Source: Candidatus Omnitrophota bacterium (GTDB lineage: Bacteria > Omnitrophota > Gorgyraeia > Gygaellales > Profunditerraquicolaceae). From it: a stretch of 15,341 nt of DNA. Numbering within the stretch: the stretch's first letter is position 1; each line of letters begins with the position of its first letter. The notes below the pieces were generated by a model that worked only from the letters and a program-made list of their open reading frames with translations, had not been told where the DNA came from and made no database searches. Made by a program: the position numbers and the translations under genes. Below are positions 1 through 7,196 of this stretch, piece after piece. The DNA is taken from the NCBI GenBank assembly GCA_020063525.1, contig JAGUUJ010000015.1, forward strand, positions 1-15,341, written 5' to 3'.

Positions 1-4
1 AATC

Positions 5-33
5 AGGGTCAGTCCCCTTCGGGGACAGACCCT
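5..33. repeat. Hairpin repeat directly after the macro-Nudix stop
   Basis: AGGGTC and GTCCCC pair with GGGGAC and GACCCT across a 3-base loop (TTC at 18-20) with one A/A mismatch, giving 12 of 13 pairs. It abuts the stop codon at 34-36. The left flank AATCAGGG (1-8) is the same as the flank of the element in the purD-purE gap (7705-7712). It could end transcription or protect the 3' end, but the downstream side is outside the window. Confidence 0.75.
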
Positions 34-981
34 TTAAAATGGATTTTGGCCTTTTTTGTATTTTAGATAATCTTCCAGGATTTTCTTGTGGTCAAAGGCA
101 AATTCAAGTTTGGGGATTTCAGTCAATTTTACCACCTTTAAATCTGCTGCGTCATCTCCTGCCTTGGGCCTTCCTTTGGCTTTCGCAATAAATACAGTAG
201 CAATCGTATGAAAGCGCGGGTCACGACCGGGTTCAGAATAGGTATGAAATTGTTTTAAATCTTCTAAATCTAAATCCGTCTCTTCTTTTGCCTCTCTTAT
301 CACTGCTTCCTCCAGACTTTCGCCGTAATCTACAAAACCTCCCGGCAGGGCAAAACCAAAAGGCGGGTTGCTTCTCTGAATAAGAATAATCCCGTCATTT
401 ATTTCTATAATCGCATCCACGGTAGTAAAGGGGCCGTTTTGCAATTTATGGATAATGTATTCGAGGTAACTTATTACGCCTTTATTAAAAACATCAAATG
501 CTTCTTTATCGTAAAGGCAAAATATTATTTCCTTTAAGCGGGAGCCATCTTCTTTTATGTACCTGAATGCCTCCTGCGCCATAATCTTGGCAGATGCCAG
601 CAAAGGAAACCATCCGGTGCCGCAGCCCAAAGCAGGAAAGGCAACTGATTTGAGCTTTAATTCTTCGGCAACTCTTAAAGCATTCCTGCAGGACTCTCTG
701 ATTTTGACTTCATCGGTCTTAAAATCCATGCCCATGGTGGCGGCGTGGATGACATATTTTGCCGGCAAAGAGCCTCCTTGGGTAAAAATCGCCTCACCTA
801 TTTTTATCGGGCCTTTTTTGACTGCCTCTTCTTCGATAATTTTGCCGCCTTTTTTCTTTATTGCACCTGCAACTCCGCCGCCCATAACCATTTTGTTGTT
901 AGCAGCATTGACGATAGCATCAACCTCAAGTTCCGTAATATCACCCTGGATGATTTTTATTTCCGTATCTTTAATGAACAT
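34..981 (-). CDS. Fusion: macro domain + Nudix ADP-ribose pyrophosphatase
   Basis: Residues 1-~170 form a macro domain that binds ADP-ribose or removes it from substrates: GDIT, VNAANN, MGGGVAGAI, LPAKYVIHAA and the phosphate loop FPALGCGTGWFP. Residues ~183-312 form a Nudix hydrolase with the box at 215-237 (G..., E221, R229-E230, E233-E234), where the usual final Gly is Asp236. SEPGRDPRFHTIATVF after the box, with Pro251 about 15 residues on, and GDDAADLK...FAFDH are typical of ADP-ribose pyrophosphatases. Together the two domains could release ADP-ribose (or act on O-acetyl-ADP-ribose) and then cut it to AMP + ribose 5-phosphate. ATG 981 is preceded by AAGGAG with 6-base spacing. It is the last gene of the run and ends at a hairpin. 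Confidence 0.92.
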   Translation of the reverse strand: MFIKDTEIKIIQGDITELEVDAIVNAANNKMVMGGGVAGAIKKKGGKIIEEEAVKKGPIKIGEAIFTQGGSLPAKYVIHAATMGMDFKTDEVKIRESCRNALRVAEELKLKSVAFPALGCGTGWFPLLASAKIMAQEAFRYIKEDGSRLKEIIFCLYDKEAFDVFNKGVISYLEYIIHKLQNGPFTTVDAIIEINDGIILIQRSNPPFGFALPGGFVDYGESLEEAVIREAKEETDLDLEDLKQFHTYSEPGRDPRFHTIATVFIAKAKGRPKAGDDAADLKVVKLTEIPKLEFAFDHKKILEDYLKYKKGQNPF

Positions 982-998
982 TATTTACTCCTTTTAGT

Positions 999-1379
999 TC
1001 AAAATGCAGCTGTTTTACCAAATTTATTTCTATATTTAATAAGAAGATAAAAGGCGATAATGCCTAAGGTATCAAAAAAAACATCCTTGGGGCTGGGATT
1101 TCGAGTAGGGACAAAGGCTTGATGGATTTCATCTGAGACTGCATATAAAAATGACAGAATTAAAGACCAAAAGGTTAAATAGAAATAAGACAAATTAAAG
1201 GAGCCTTTAAACGCCCGATACAAAAGAAAGGTGAGGATAAAATATTCGGTTATATGCGCTGCTTTTCTTAGGATAAGGTCCCAAACTCCCCATCCTGTGC
1301 CTAATTGCGGGATGCTCGAAAGATAAAAGATTAGCCAGCACCAGGCAAAAACCGGAAGCCATAACTTAAAAAATTTCAT
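999..1379 (-). CDS. VanZ-like integral membrane protein
   Basis: 126 residues with four hydrophobic segments (about 6-22, 41-57, 64-82 and 101-116), predicted to lie in the cytoplasmic membrane. Family features: SSIPQL after the first segment, RKAAHITEYFILTFLLYRA, and SDEIHQAFVPTRNPSPKDVFFDTLG, the VanZ-family core. VanZ gives low-level teicoplanin resistance in enterococci, but most VanZ-like proteins have no tested function and none should be read as a resistance gene here. ATG 1379 has AAGGAT a few bases upstream. It lies 18 bp after the tRNA nucleotidyltransferase and 17 bp before the macro-Nudix gene, whose ribosome-binding site lies in that short gap. Confidence 0.85.
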   Translation of the reverse strand: MKFFKLWLPVFAWCWLIFYLSSIPQLGTGWGVWDLILRKAAHITEYFILTFLLYRAFKGSFNLSYFYLTFWSLILSFLYAVSDEIHQAFVPTRNPSPKDVFFDTLGIIAFYLLIKYRNKFGKTAAF

Positions 1380-1397
1380 AAATTATCCTTTTATTTA

Positions 1398-2861
1398 CTA
1401 TTTACTGCGATGTTGATTTGCAATAAATTTTCTGGCTGCGTCCAAGGCTTCTTTCTTATTTTTTATCTTCCCTATTGCCTGTAATTCTTCTATTTCGCGT
1501 AAAATCTTACCGACTAAAGGCGAAGGTTCTAATTTAAATTTCTTGAGCAGGTCATCACCGTTTATAAGGCGGGGAAATTTCTTTTCTTTCTTCCTTCTGA
1601 AATATTCCTTGATTAAATCCAAAACCACTTTCTCATGGTGTATGCGCGATTCCTTAGAAGTAAGGGGCCCTTTTGTGGCGCGCTGGTCGGCAATGGAGAT
1701 TAAAAGTATGCTTACGCCTTCTTTTTGTGTGTCGCGGAAATATCTGAATATTGCCCGGGGAGTTATTTCTTCGTTATCTGCCAGATACCCCGGCCTTAAG
1801 TGCCATAAAACCATCTTCTCCAGAGAATCCGTTTCGTCATTGGAAAGTTTTAGCCGTCCGGCGATATTTCCAGTAATATCCGAACCTATCCTTTCGTGGC
1901 CGTGAAATTTAGTCTTACCGTCTTCGTGGCGCTTAGCCGCGGGTTTTCCTGTATCGTGCAAAAGCGCACCTAATTTAATTAAGGCGCGCCGGCTACGAGT
2001 TGGTGAGATAACCTCATCCAGATAATCCTCAACCTCTTGATTATTCTTCAGTTCAGTAATTAAAAGTTCCAACTGCTTGATTGTCTCCAAGGTATGCTGC
2101 CAGACATCAAGATGATGATATGGGCCTTGCTTTACACCGCGCATTACTTCAATCTCCGGAATAATTATTTTTAGAATTTTTAATTTATCCAACTCTTGCA
2201 GATAACTAAAGGAACCAGGCCTTTCCAAGATTTTAAATAATTCATCGCGTATACGTTCATACGAAACTCCGGATAAACCCTTGGCTTTTAACTTTGCTGC
2301 CTTTAAAGTCTCTTTATCTATTTTAAAATCGAAAATAATTGCCAAACTAAAAGCGCGCAATACCCGCAGGGGATCCTCATCAAATGCTTTCTTATTTACA
2401 AGCCTGATTATCTTTGATTTTAAATCTTCTCTGCCTTTGTAAGGGTCAATGATTAAATCTTCTATGTCCTTAGTTAAAAATAATTTTTCTAATTCTATAC
2501 TCAGCGCATTTATAGTGAAATCGCGATGTAAGAGGTCAGCTTCGAGGGTCTTGCCGCGGAAATCCGTAAAATCCAGGGTATAGGTTTTATCATTTATCAT
2601 TTTTACTACCCTGCTGCAACCGTGGGCTTTATCCAAAATAACAAACCCGCCTTTTAGTTTCCGGGCTACATCTTTGCCAAAATTTATAGCGCCGCGCTTT
2701 AGGCAGAAATCAATATCAGGATTGTCTTTTTCCCGTCCTAAAAGAATATCGCGTAGATATCCGCCTACAAGATAGAGCTTTATTCTTCTTTTTTTAGCGA
2801 TATCCAAGACTGCCTTGATGAGACTCCTGTCTTTTAATCTTAGGAAGGATGGGGATTTCAT
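1398..2861 (-). CDS. CCA tRNA nucleotidyltransferase / poly(A) polymerase family protein with HD domain
   Basis: Class II nucleotidyltransferase expected to add or repair the 3' CCA of tRNAs. 487 residues. N-terminal catalytic domain: LYLVGGYLRDILLG (~30-42), metal-binding DID (49-51), HRDFTINALSIEL (~112-124), and DPLRVLRAFSLA (~163-174) with ERIRDELFKIL of the RNA-binding helical part. The C-terminal half has an HD phosphohydrolase domain: GPYHHLDVWQHTLET, then GALLHDTGKPAAKRHEDGKTKF with His302-Asp303, which may remove 2',3'-cyclic phosphates or pyrophosphate. Sequence cannot decide between full CCA-adding, split CC/A-adding or polyadenylation. It begins 17 bp after the DUF151 stop with a G/C run on the two strands but no clear ribosome-binding site, so coupling to the upstream gene is likely. 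Confidence 0.88.
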   Translation of the reverse strand: MKSPSFLRLKDRSLIKAVLDIAKKRRIKLYLVGGYLRDILLGREKDNPDIDFCLKRGAINFGKDVARKLKGGFVILDKAHGCSRVVKMINDKTYTLDFTDFRGKTLEADLLHRDFTINALSIELEKLFLTKDIEDLIIDPYKGREDLKSKIIRLVNKKAFDEDPLRVLRAFSLAIIFDFKIDKETLKAAKLKAKGLSGVSYERIRDELFKILERPGSFSYLQELDKLKILKIIIPEIEVMRGVKQGPYHHLDVWQHTLETIKQLELLITELKNNQEVEDYLDEVISPTRSRRALIKLGALLHDTGKPAAKRHEDGKTKFHGHERIGSDITGNIAGRLKLSNDETDSLEKMVLWHLRPGYLADNEEITPRAIFRYFRDTQKEGVSILLISIADQRATKGPLTSKESRIHHEKVVLDLIKEYFRRKKEKKFPRLINGDDLLKKFKLEPSPLVGKILREIEELQAIGKIKNKKEALDAARKFIANQHRSK

Positions 2862-2878
2862 AATGATGGGGGGGATAT

Positions 2879-3295
2879 CTATTCTATCGGTTTTTTGTTA
2901 AATACATCCGATTGCTTTACTACTTCGTCTTCCACAAATATCGGTGCATGCGCCCTTACTGCCAGGGCAATACTATCCGACGGCCGGGCATCGATGACCT
3001 TGGTGTGGCCGGAACTTGTTTTGATAATAAGCTTGGCGTGAAAGGTATTATCTTCTAATTTATCAATGATAACTTTATCAATACTTGCTTCTAAATTTTC
3101 AATTGTAGAATGTAATAAATCGTGGGTTAATGGCCGCGGCGGCTGAAAACCGCTGAGCTTCAGTTTTATGGCAGAGGCCTCATTCAGACCGATGACAATG
3201 GGTAAAATTCTGCTCCCGCCTTTTTCTTTTAAGACAATTAACTGGTCATGCCTCTTTTCATCAATAACTATCTTATTTAATTCCATCTCTACCAT
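2879..3295 (-). CDS. Bifunctional nuclease family protein (DUF151/BFN)
   Basis: 138 residues. Small soluble DUF151 domain: INLKIV-like start (MELNKIVIDEKRHDQLIVLKEKGGSRILPIVIGLNEASAIKL in pieces), FQPPRPLTHDLLHSTIENL, the conserved turn with FHAKLII, and IDARPSDSIALAVRAHAPIFVEDEV. The DARPSDAIALAVR signature is characteristic of the family. Plant relatives have DNase/RNase activity, but the role of bacterial members is poorly known. An upstream AAGGAG about 11 bases before ATG 3295 supports this start; an internal ATG at 3286 is an alternative. It lies between nrdR and the tRNA nucleotidyltransferase, so a nucleic-acid role is plausible but inferred. Confidence 0.88.
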   Translation of the reverse strand: MVEMELNKIVIDEKRHDQLIVLKEKGGSRILPIVIGLNEASAIKLKLSGFQPPRPLTHDLLHSTIENLEASIDKVIIDKLEDNTFHAKLIIKTSSGHTKVIDARPSDSIALAVRAHAPIFVEDEVVKQSDVFNKKPIE

Positions 3296-3330
3296 TCCAA
3301 TAAATTCTCCTTTTCAAGCTGCTAAATATA

Positions 3331-3810
3331 TTATTTTGTACTTTTACGCTGGATTTTTTCCTTATTTAATATATCCTTTAATTCCACCATAAACTGCCCC
3401 ACATCTTTAAACTGCCTGTATACCGAAGCGAATCTTACATAGGCAACGTCGTCTAAGGCTTTTAATCTTTCCATCACTAATTCGCCGATACGGGATGCGG
3501 AAACCTCGCGGTCAGATTTTTTCTGGATTGCACGCTCTACCTGTATAACGATATCCTCCATCTTCTCCATGCTAACGGGCCTTTTCTCGCAGGCCTTAAT
3601 GATTCCGGATAAAACCTTCTTACGGTCAAACGGCTCGCGCCGACCGTCTTTTTTTATAACCATCAGGGAAACCTCTTCAATATATTCATAAGTAGTAAAA
3701 CGCTTGCCGCATTTTAAGCACTCGCGCCTTCTTCTGATTGCGGATTCTTCGGCAGTAGCACGCGAATCCACAACTTTATCATCTTTATAACCGCAATATG
3801 GGCACTTCAT
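3331..3810 (-). CDS. nrdR: Transcriptional repressor NrdR
   Basis: Regulator of ribonucleotide reductase genes. The N-terminal zinc ribbon uses Cys3, Cys6, Cys31 and Cys34, with the DNA-contacting DSRATAEESAIRRRREC between the pairs. It is followed by an ATP-cone (about residues 47-137: VIKKDGRREPFDRKKVLSGI and onward) that senses ATP/dATP in the known family. The motif VAYVRFASVYRQFKD closes the domain, as in all NrdR. 159 residues, normal length. Its ATG shares one base with the dCMP deaminase stop (TAATG). No nrd structural gene and no clear NrdR box is visible here, so the target is elsewhere. A 35-bp gap leads to the DUF151 gene. Confidence 0.97.
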   Translation of the reverse strand: MKCPYCGYKDDKVVDSRATAEESAIRRRRECLKCGKRFTTYEYIEEVSLMVIKKDGRREPFDRKKVLSGIIKACEKRPVSMEKMEDIVIQVERAIQKKSDREVSASRIGELVMERLKALDDVAYVRFASVYRQFKDVGQFMVELKDILNKEKIQRKSTK

Positions 3811-4280
3811 TATTTATTTTTTATGGTTCTTATTTTTATTCTTGCTTCCTCTAAAAAATCCCTTGCTAATTTATCCGGATAAACTCCTGAGGTAACAATT
3901 TCTCTAATACCTGCGTTAATCAGCATCTTGGCACAAATAATACAAGGCTGATTGGTGATATAAAGAACGCTCTCTTTTGTGCTTATGCCGTGTAAGGCAG
4001 CTTGCAATAATACGTTTTGCTCAGCATGGAGCCCGCGACAGAGTTCGTGGCGCTCACCCGACGGTATATTTAATCTTTCCCTGAGGCATCCGATATCAAT
4101 ACAGTGTTTAAGGCCCGAAGGCGCTCCGTTATAGCCGGTGGCTAAAATCTTTTTATCTTTTACCAGGACTGCGCCTACTCTTCGCCTCAAACAGGTTGCT
4201 CTTTTGGATACTAAAACAGCCACCTCTAAGAAATATTCATCCCAACTCGGCCGTCTATGAATGTCTTTTTTCTTTTTCAT
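3810..4280 (-). CDS. Deoxycytidylate (dCMP) deaminase, ComEB type
   Basis: Zinc-dependent deamination of dCMP to dUMP, the substrate for thymidylate synthase. 156 residues with the zinc-site motifs HAEQN (His85, catalytic Glu87) and PCIICAK (Cys113, Cys116), and the substrate-contact stretch GYNGAPSGLKHC, all typical of ComEB/dCMP deaminases rather than free cytidine or tRNA-adenosine deaminases. Additional Cys at 60, 65 and 81 resemble the extra metal-binding Cys of the family. It is translationally coupled to glyA upstream (ATGA) and nrdR downstream (TAATG). With GlyA providing methylene-THF and NrdR controlling dNTP supply, this three-gene run reads as a dTMP/dNTP module. Membrane-competence roles of the Bacillus ComEB name are not implied. 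Confidence 0.93.
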   Translation of the reverse strand: MKKKKDIHRRPSWDEYFLEVAVLVSKRATCLRRRVGAVLVKDKKILATGYNGAPSGLKHCIDIGCLRERLNIPSGERHELCRGLHAEQNVLLQAALHGISTKESVLYITNQPCIICAKMLINAGIREIVTSGVYPDKLARDFLEEARIKIRTIKNK

Positions 4281-5530
4281 CTTTCTTTTAAGAGCTCAAG
4301 ATAGAAAGGGAAACGTTTGGTTAAAGTTAAGACCTTTTCTTTAATCCCGCTTAATTTTTTTGGGTCATCGCTTGCTTTAATTGCTTCATTTATAAATTGG
4401 GCGATTTGGCGCATATGGAACTCTTTCATACCGCGGGTAGTTACTGCTGCGGTTCCTAAGCGTATGCCGCTGGTGGTGCTTGCGCTTTTCTTATCAAAAG
4501 GTATGAGATTTTTATTCACGGTAATACCAGCCTGTTCTAATACGCAAGATGCATCCGAGCCGGTTAGCCCTTTTTGAGTTAAATCTACGAGTATCAAATG
4601 CGTATCCGTGCCTCCGGAAACAATGCGAAAGCCTTTGTGGCTTAATGCCCTGGCAAGCTCTCGAGAATTTCTCACCACCTGCCTTTGGTAATTCCTGAAT
4701 TTCGGGCTCATTGCTTCACGAAAAGCAATAGCCTTGGCAGCAATCACATGCATTAAAGGGCCGCCCTGTATACCGGGAAAAATCTCCGCATCAATTTTTT
4801 TGGCGAATTCTCTTTTACAAATAACAAAACCTCCGCGCGGGCCGCGCAGGGTCTTGTGAGTAGTAGAAGTAACAAAATCTGCATAAGGCACAGGTGAAGG
4901 ATGAACTCCTGCTGCGACTAGGCCGGCAATATGCGCCATATCCACAAACAAATACGCGCCCACCTTATCTGCAATCTTACGGAACTCTTTAAAATCCATT
5001 CTTCTCGGATAAGCTGAGGCTCCTGCTAAAATCATTTTGGGCTTGTGTTTTCTGGCTAAACTTAAAATATCGTCATAATCCAGGGTCTCTGTTTTTTTAT
5101 CCACTCCATAAGTAACTACATTATAAAACATACCGGAAAAATTATGGGGATGGCCGTGGGTAAGGTGCCCGCCGCAAGCCAGATCCATAGCCAGAATTGT
5201 ATCCTTAAACCTTGAAGCAGCAAAATATACTGCCATATTCGCCTGTGTACCTGAGTGCGCTTGGACATTAACATGCTCGGCGCCGAATAATTCTTTTGCC
5301 CGCTCAATAGCCAAACGTTCTGCATCGTCCACATATTCACAACCGCCATACCAGCGCGCCTTAGGGTAACCTTCGGCATATTTATTCGTCAGCACAGACC
5401 CTTGGGCTTCTAACACTGCGAGGGTTGTAAAGTTCTCCGAAACAATCAACTCCAGATTCTCTTCCTGTCTTTTAATTTCATTTCTTATGGCTGTATAAAT
5501 TTCCGGGTCGGTATTCTTTATATGTCTCAT
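4277..5530 (-). CDS. glyA: Serine hydroxymethyltransferase
   Basis: PLP enzyme converting serine + THF to glycine + 5,10-methylene-THF. In this cluster it can feed glycine to PurD and one-carbon units to purine formylation and thymidylate synthesis. Seen: ELIVSENFTTLAVLEAQGS, TNKYAEGYPKARWYGGCEYVDDAE, HSGTQANMAVYFA, DMAHIAGLVAAGVHPSPVPYADFVTSTTHKTLRGPRGG with the PLP-binding Lys, and FPGIQGGPLMHVIAAKA. I chose the ATG at 5530 (MRHIKNTDPEIY), because that gives the family N-terminus. An in-frame ATG at 5545 would add MCLFN, encoded within the repeat element. Neither start has a strong ribosome-binding site, possibly because the element displaced it. The stop overlaps the dCMP deaminase start as ATGA. 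Confidence 0.96.
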   Translation of the reverse strand: MRHIKNTDPEIYTAIRNEIKRQEENLELIVSENFTTLAVLEAQGSVLTNKYAEGYPKARWYGGCEYVDDAERLAIERAKELFGAEHVNVQAHSGTQANMAVYFAASRFKDTILAMDLACGGHLTHGHPHNFSGMFYNVVTYGVDKKTETLDYDDILSLARKHKPKMILAGASAYPRRMDFKEFRKIADKVGAYLFVDMAHIAGLVAAGVHPSPVPYADFVTSTTHKTLRGPRGGFVICKREFAKKIDAEIFPGIQGGPLMHVIAAKAIAFREAMSPKFRNYQRQVVRNSRELARALSHKGFRIVSGGTDTHLILVDLTQKGLTGSDASCVLEQAGITVNKNLIPFDKKSASTTSGIRLGTAAVTTRGMKEFHMRQIAQFINEAIKASDDPKKLSGIKEKVLTLTKRFPFYLELLKER

Positions 5531-5536
5531 ATTAAA

Positions 5537-5640
5537 TAAGCACATAACTTACGATCCGCCGTAGGCGGAGAGTAAGTTATAAGTGCGAATTTATCCCGAA
5601 GCCTACGCAGTAAATTTCGTAAGAAATTTACAAGTGCTTA
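5537..5640. repeat. Composite inverted-repeat element between rpiB and glyA
   Basis: Outer arms TAAGCAC (5537-5543) and GTGCTTA (5634-5640) enclose two hairpins. The first has ATAACTTAC (5544-5552) pairing with 5572-5580 and an inner stem TCCGCC/GGCGGA (5555-5560 and 5564-5569). The second is GTAAATTTC (5610-5618) with 5623-5631 and a 4-base loop. The element supplies the rpiB stop codon and reaches the possible glyA start at 5545. There is no U-run typical of a terminator after the GC-rich stem. Confidence 0.75.
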
Positions 5641-6108
5641 GGCGAGGGATATACTGCTTTGTTTCAACTCCCTTTCAATTTTCTTTAACTGATTTAAGCG
5701 CCTCTGGTACCTGCCACGCTTAAACTGCGTGTTTAACCAAATATTCAAAATTCTCTTGGCTAATCCTGGGTTTACAAAAGTAGAACCTAAAACCAGGATG
5801 TTACTATCATTGTGCTCCCGGGAAAGCCGGGCTGCCTTTATATTATAACACAATGCTGCGCGCACGCGGGGGAGCCTGTTTGCTACAATGCTATTGCCGA
5901 TACCTGTCTTGCAAATAAGAATGCCTTGTTTGTATTTTCCCTGCGCAATCTCTTTTGCCAGGCTGTAAGCAGTCACGGGATAATCGCAACGCTCATGCGA
6001 ATATGTCCCTAAATCTTTTACCTTAAAATTTTTCTTTTCTAAAAAAAGCTTTAATTTCTCTTTTAAAGCAAATCCTCTGTGGTCAGATGCAATAACTATC
6101 CGTTTCAT
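5638..6108 (-). CDS. rpiB: Ribose-5-phosphate isomerase B
   Basis: Cytosolic RpiB/LacAB-family isomerase interconverting ribulose 5-phosphate and ribose 5-phosphate, the precursor of PRPP used by PurF. Motifs: IVIASDHRGFALK with Asp9-His10, DYPVTAYSLA, ILICKTGIGNSIVANRLPRVRAALC with the active-site Cys66, and ARLSREHNDSNILVLGS with His99. The usual CGTGIG reads CKTGIG, a small change beside the catalytic Cys. 156 residues, with a basic C-terminal helix slightly longer than usual. ATG 6108 overlaps the upstream stop as ATGA. Its TAA stop (5638-5640) is formed by the terminal arm of the palindromic element that separates it from glyA. The rpiB-glyA neighbourhood is conserved in Firmicutes, supporting an old functional cluster. 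Confidence 0.93.
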   Translation of the reverse strand: MKRIVIASDHRGFALKEKLKLFLEKKNFKVKDLGTYSHERCDYPVTAYSLAKEIAQGKYKQGILICKTGIGNSIVANRLPRVRAALCYNIKAARLSREHNDSNILVLGSTFVNPGLAKRILNIWLNTQFKRGRYQRRLNQLKKIERELKQSSISLA

Positions 6109-7196
6109 ACGAGATTATTTATCCTCTCTATAGCTTCTCTTATTATTCCTAATGTCTGGGCATAAAATTCGTAAGGCCTGCCAATAGGGTCAGCAATATC
6201 CAGATTATTATTATTTATTTTAGCAAATTCTTTTAATAAAAACAGCCTATTTTTTGCCTCAGGAATTAACTCTAAGATTCTCTTTTCATGCAATTTTTCC
6301 ATAACTAATATGACATCGGACTTCTTAATCATATCTCTGGTTACCCTTCGTGAGCGATGCCCCGCTACATCAATACCTTCCCTTGCTAAAAGTTCTTTTA
6401 CCTCCTCAGCTGCAGGTAGCCCTTCTAACATCATTATCCCTGCAGATAAAACTTCTACGTCATCCCTGTCTTTTTCTCTCAATGCCTTTTCTAACAGTGC
6501 CTTAGCCATTACTGAACGGCAGGAATTACCCGTGCAGATAAAAAGAATGGCTTTCTTTTTAATTACTGCTTCAATATCCTCTTTTTTTATGGCTCCTTCC
6601 CTTAATATGCGCATAGGCTCAACGGTTAAATCTACAACTGTTGATTCAATCCCTAATCTTGTGCTGCCTGTGTCTATTGCAAAATCAACAAGGCCGTCCA
6701 TGCCTTTTATGGCATCCTGGAAATTTGTGGAAGCGGGTTTTCCGGAAATGTTTGCAGAAGGACAAACTATAGGAACTCCGGATAAAGCGATTATCCTTAA
6801 AGCAATATTATCATCCGGCATACGTATGCCGATAGTATGTTTACCCAGCCCCTGCGCGCAGGAGCTGGGTTTATTTCTTGACTTGAGTATCAATGTCAAC
6901 GGCCCCGGCCAAAATTTATCCATAAGTTTATAGGCAGATACGGGAATATCTTGCGCGAAATATTCTATTTTTTCTTTTGTATCTATGAGCAGAGAAAAAG
7001 GCTTGTCTTTTGGCCGCTCTTTGATTTTGTATAATCTTTCTATTGCCCCGGCATCCGCCATATTAGCAGCTATGCCATAGACTGTCTCGGTAGGTATAAT
7101 TACCAGCCCTCCGTCAGCTAAAATACCCGCTGCCTCCTTTAGATAATCTGCTTGAAAATCCGCAGAATCTACTTTTACTATTTTGGTTAAAGTCAT
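6105..7196 (-). CDS. Fusion: threonylcarbamoyl-AMP synthase (TsaC/YwlC) + low-molecular-weight phosphatase (YwlE-like)
   Basis: Residues ~5-205 are a TsaC/Sua5 (YrdC) domain that makes threonylcarbamoyl-AMP for tRNA t6A. It has IIPTETVYGIAANM, YKIKERPKDKPFSLL, FWPGPLTLIL, TIGIRMPD, CPSANISG and GIESTVVDL. Residues ~213-363 are a low-molecular-weight phosphatase domain: P-loop CTGNSCRS at 221-228 (nucleophile C221), SAGI, and the general acid in DIADPIGRPYEFY (D336). No further Cys follows the P-loop, so thioredoxin-type arsenate reductase is unlikely. Position 225 is Ser where YwlE arginine phosphatase has Thr and tyrosine phosphatases usually have Ile, so protein-arginine phosphatase is a fair guess. 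Bacillus keeps the same parts as separate genes (ywlC, ywlE, then rpiB-like ywlF and glyA). ATG 7196 overlaps purE; the stop overlaps rpiB. A 28-bp palindrome encodes part of residues 109-118. Confidence 0.9.
   Translation of the reverse strand: MTLTKIVKVDSADFQADYLKEAAGILADGGLVIIPTETVYGIAANMADAGAIERLYKIKERPKDKPFSLLIDTKEKIEYFAQDIPVSAYKLMDKFWPGPLTLILKSRNKPSSCAQGLGKHTIGIRMPDDNIALRIIALSGVPIVCPSANISGKPASTNFQDAIKGMDGLVDFAIDTGSTRLGIESTVVDLTVEPMRILREGAIKKEDIEAVIKKKAILFICTGNSCRSVMAKALLEKALREKDRDDVEVLSAGIMMLEGLPAAEEVKELLAREGIDVAGHRSRRVTRDMIKKSDVILVMEKLHEKRILELIPEAKNRLFLLKEFAKINNNNLDIADPIGRPYEFYAQTLGIIREAIERINNLV
6843..6870. repeat. 28-bp near-perfect palindrome inside the tsaC domain
   Basis: ACCCAGC (6843-6849) and GCTGGGT (6864-6870) flank the perfect 12-bp palindrome CCTGCGCGCAGG (6851-6862), with one mismatched pair between them (6850/6863). 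Thirteen of 14 pairs match. It encodes PSSCAQGLG, in the variable segment before TIGIRMP, and would form a strong mRNA hairpin. Confidence 0.8.

Noticed and set aside
557..997. 146-aa plus-strand ORF
   Set aside because: It runs antisense to the macro-Nudix gene, whose motifs are clear. No family motif and no ribosome-binding site; treated as a shadow frame.
999..1379. Glycopeptide resistance role of the VanZ-like protein
   Set aside because: No van regulatory or ligase genes nearby. The family is broad and mostly uncharacterised, so no resistance is inferred.
6105..6550. Arsenate reductase (ArsC) identity for the phosphatase domain
   Set aside because: CTGNSCRS fits ArsC, but the distal Cys pair needed for the thioredoxin-coupled reaction is absent and the DPIG acid motif matches YwlE.
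6310..6933. 207-aa plus-strand ORF
   Set aside because: Antisense to the TsaC-phosphatase fusion. Ser/Pro-rich composition is typical of a reverse-frame shadow.
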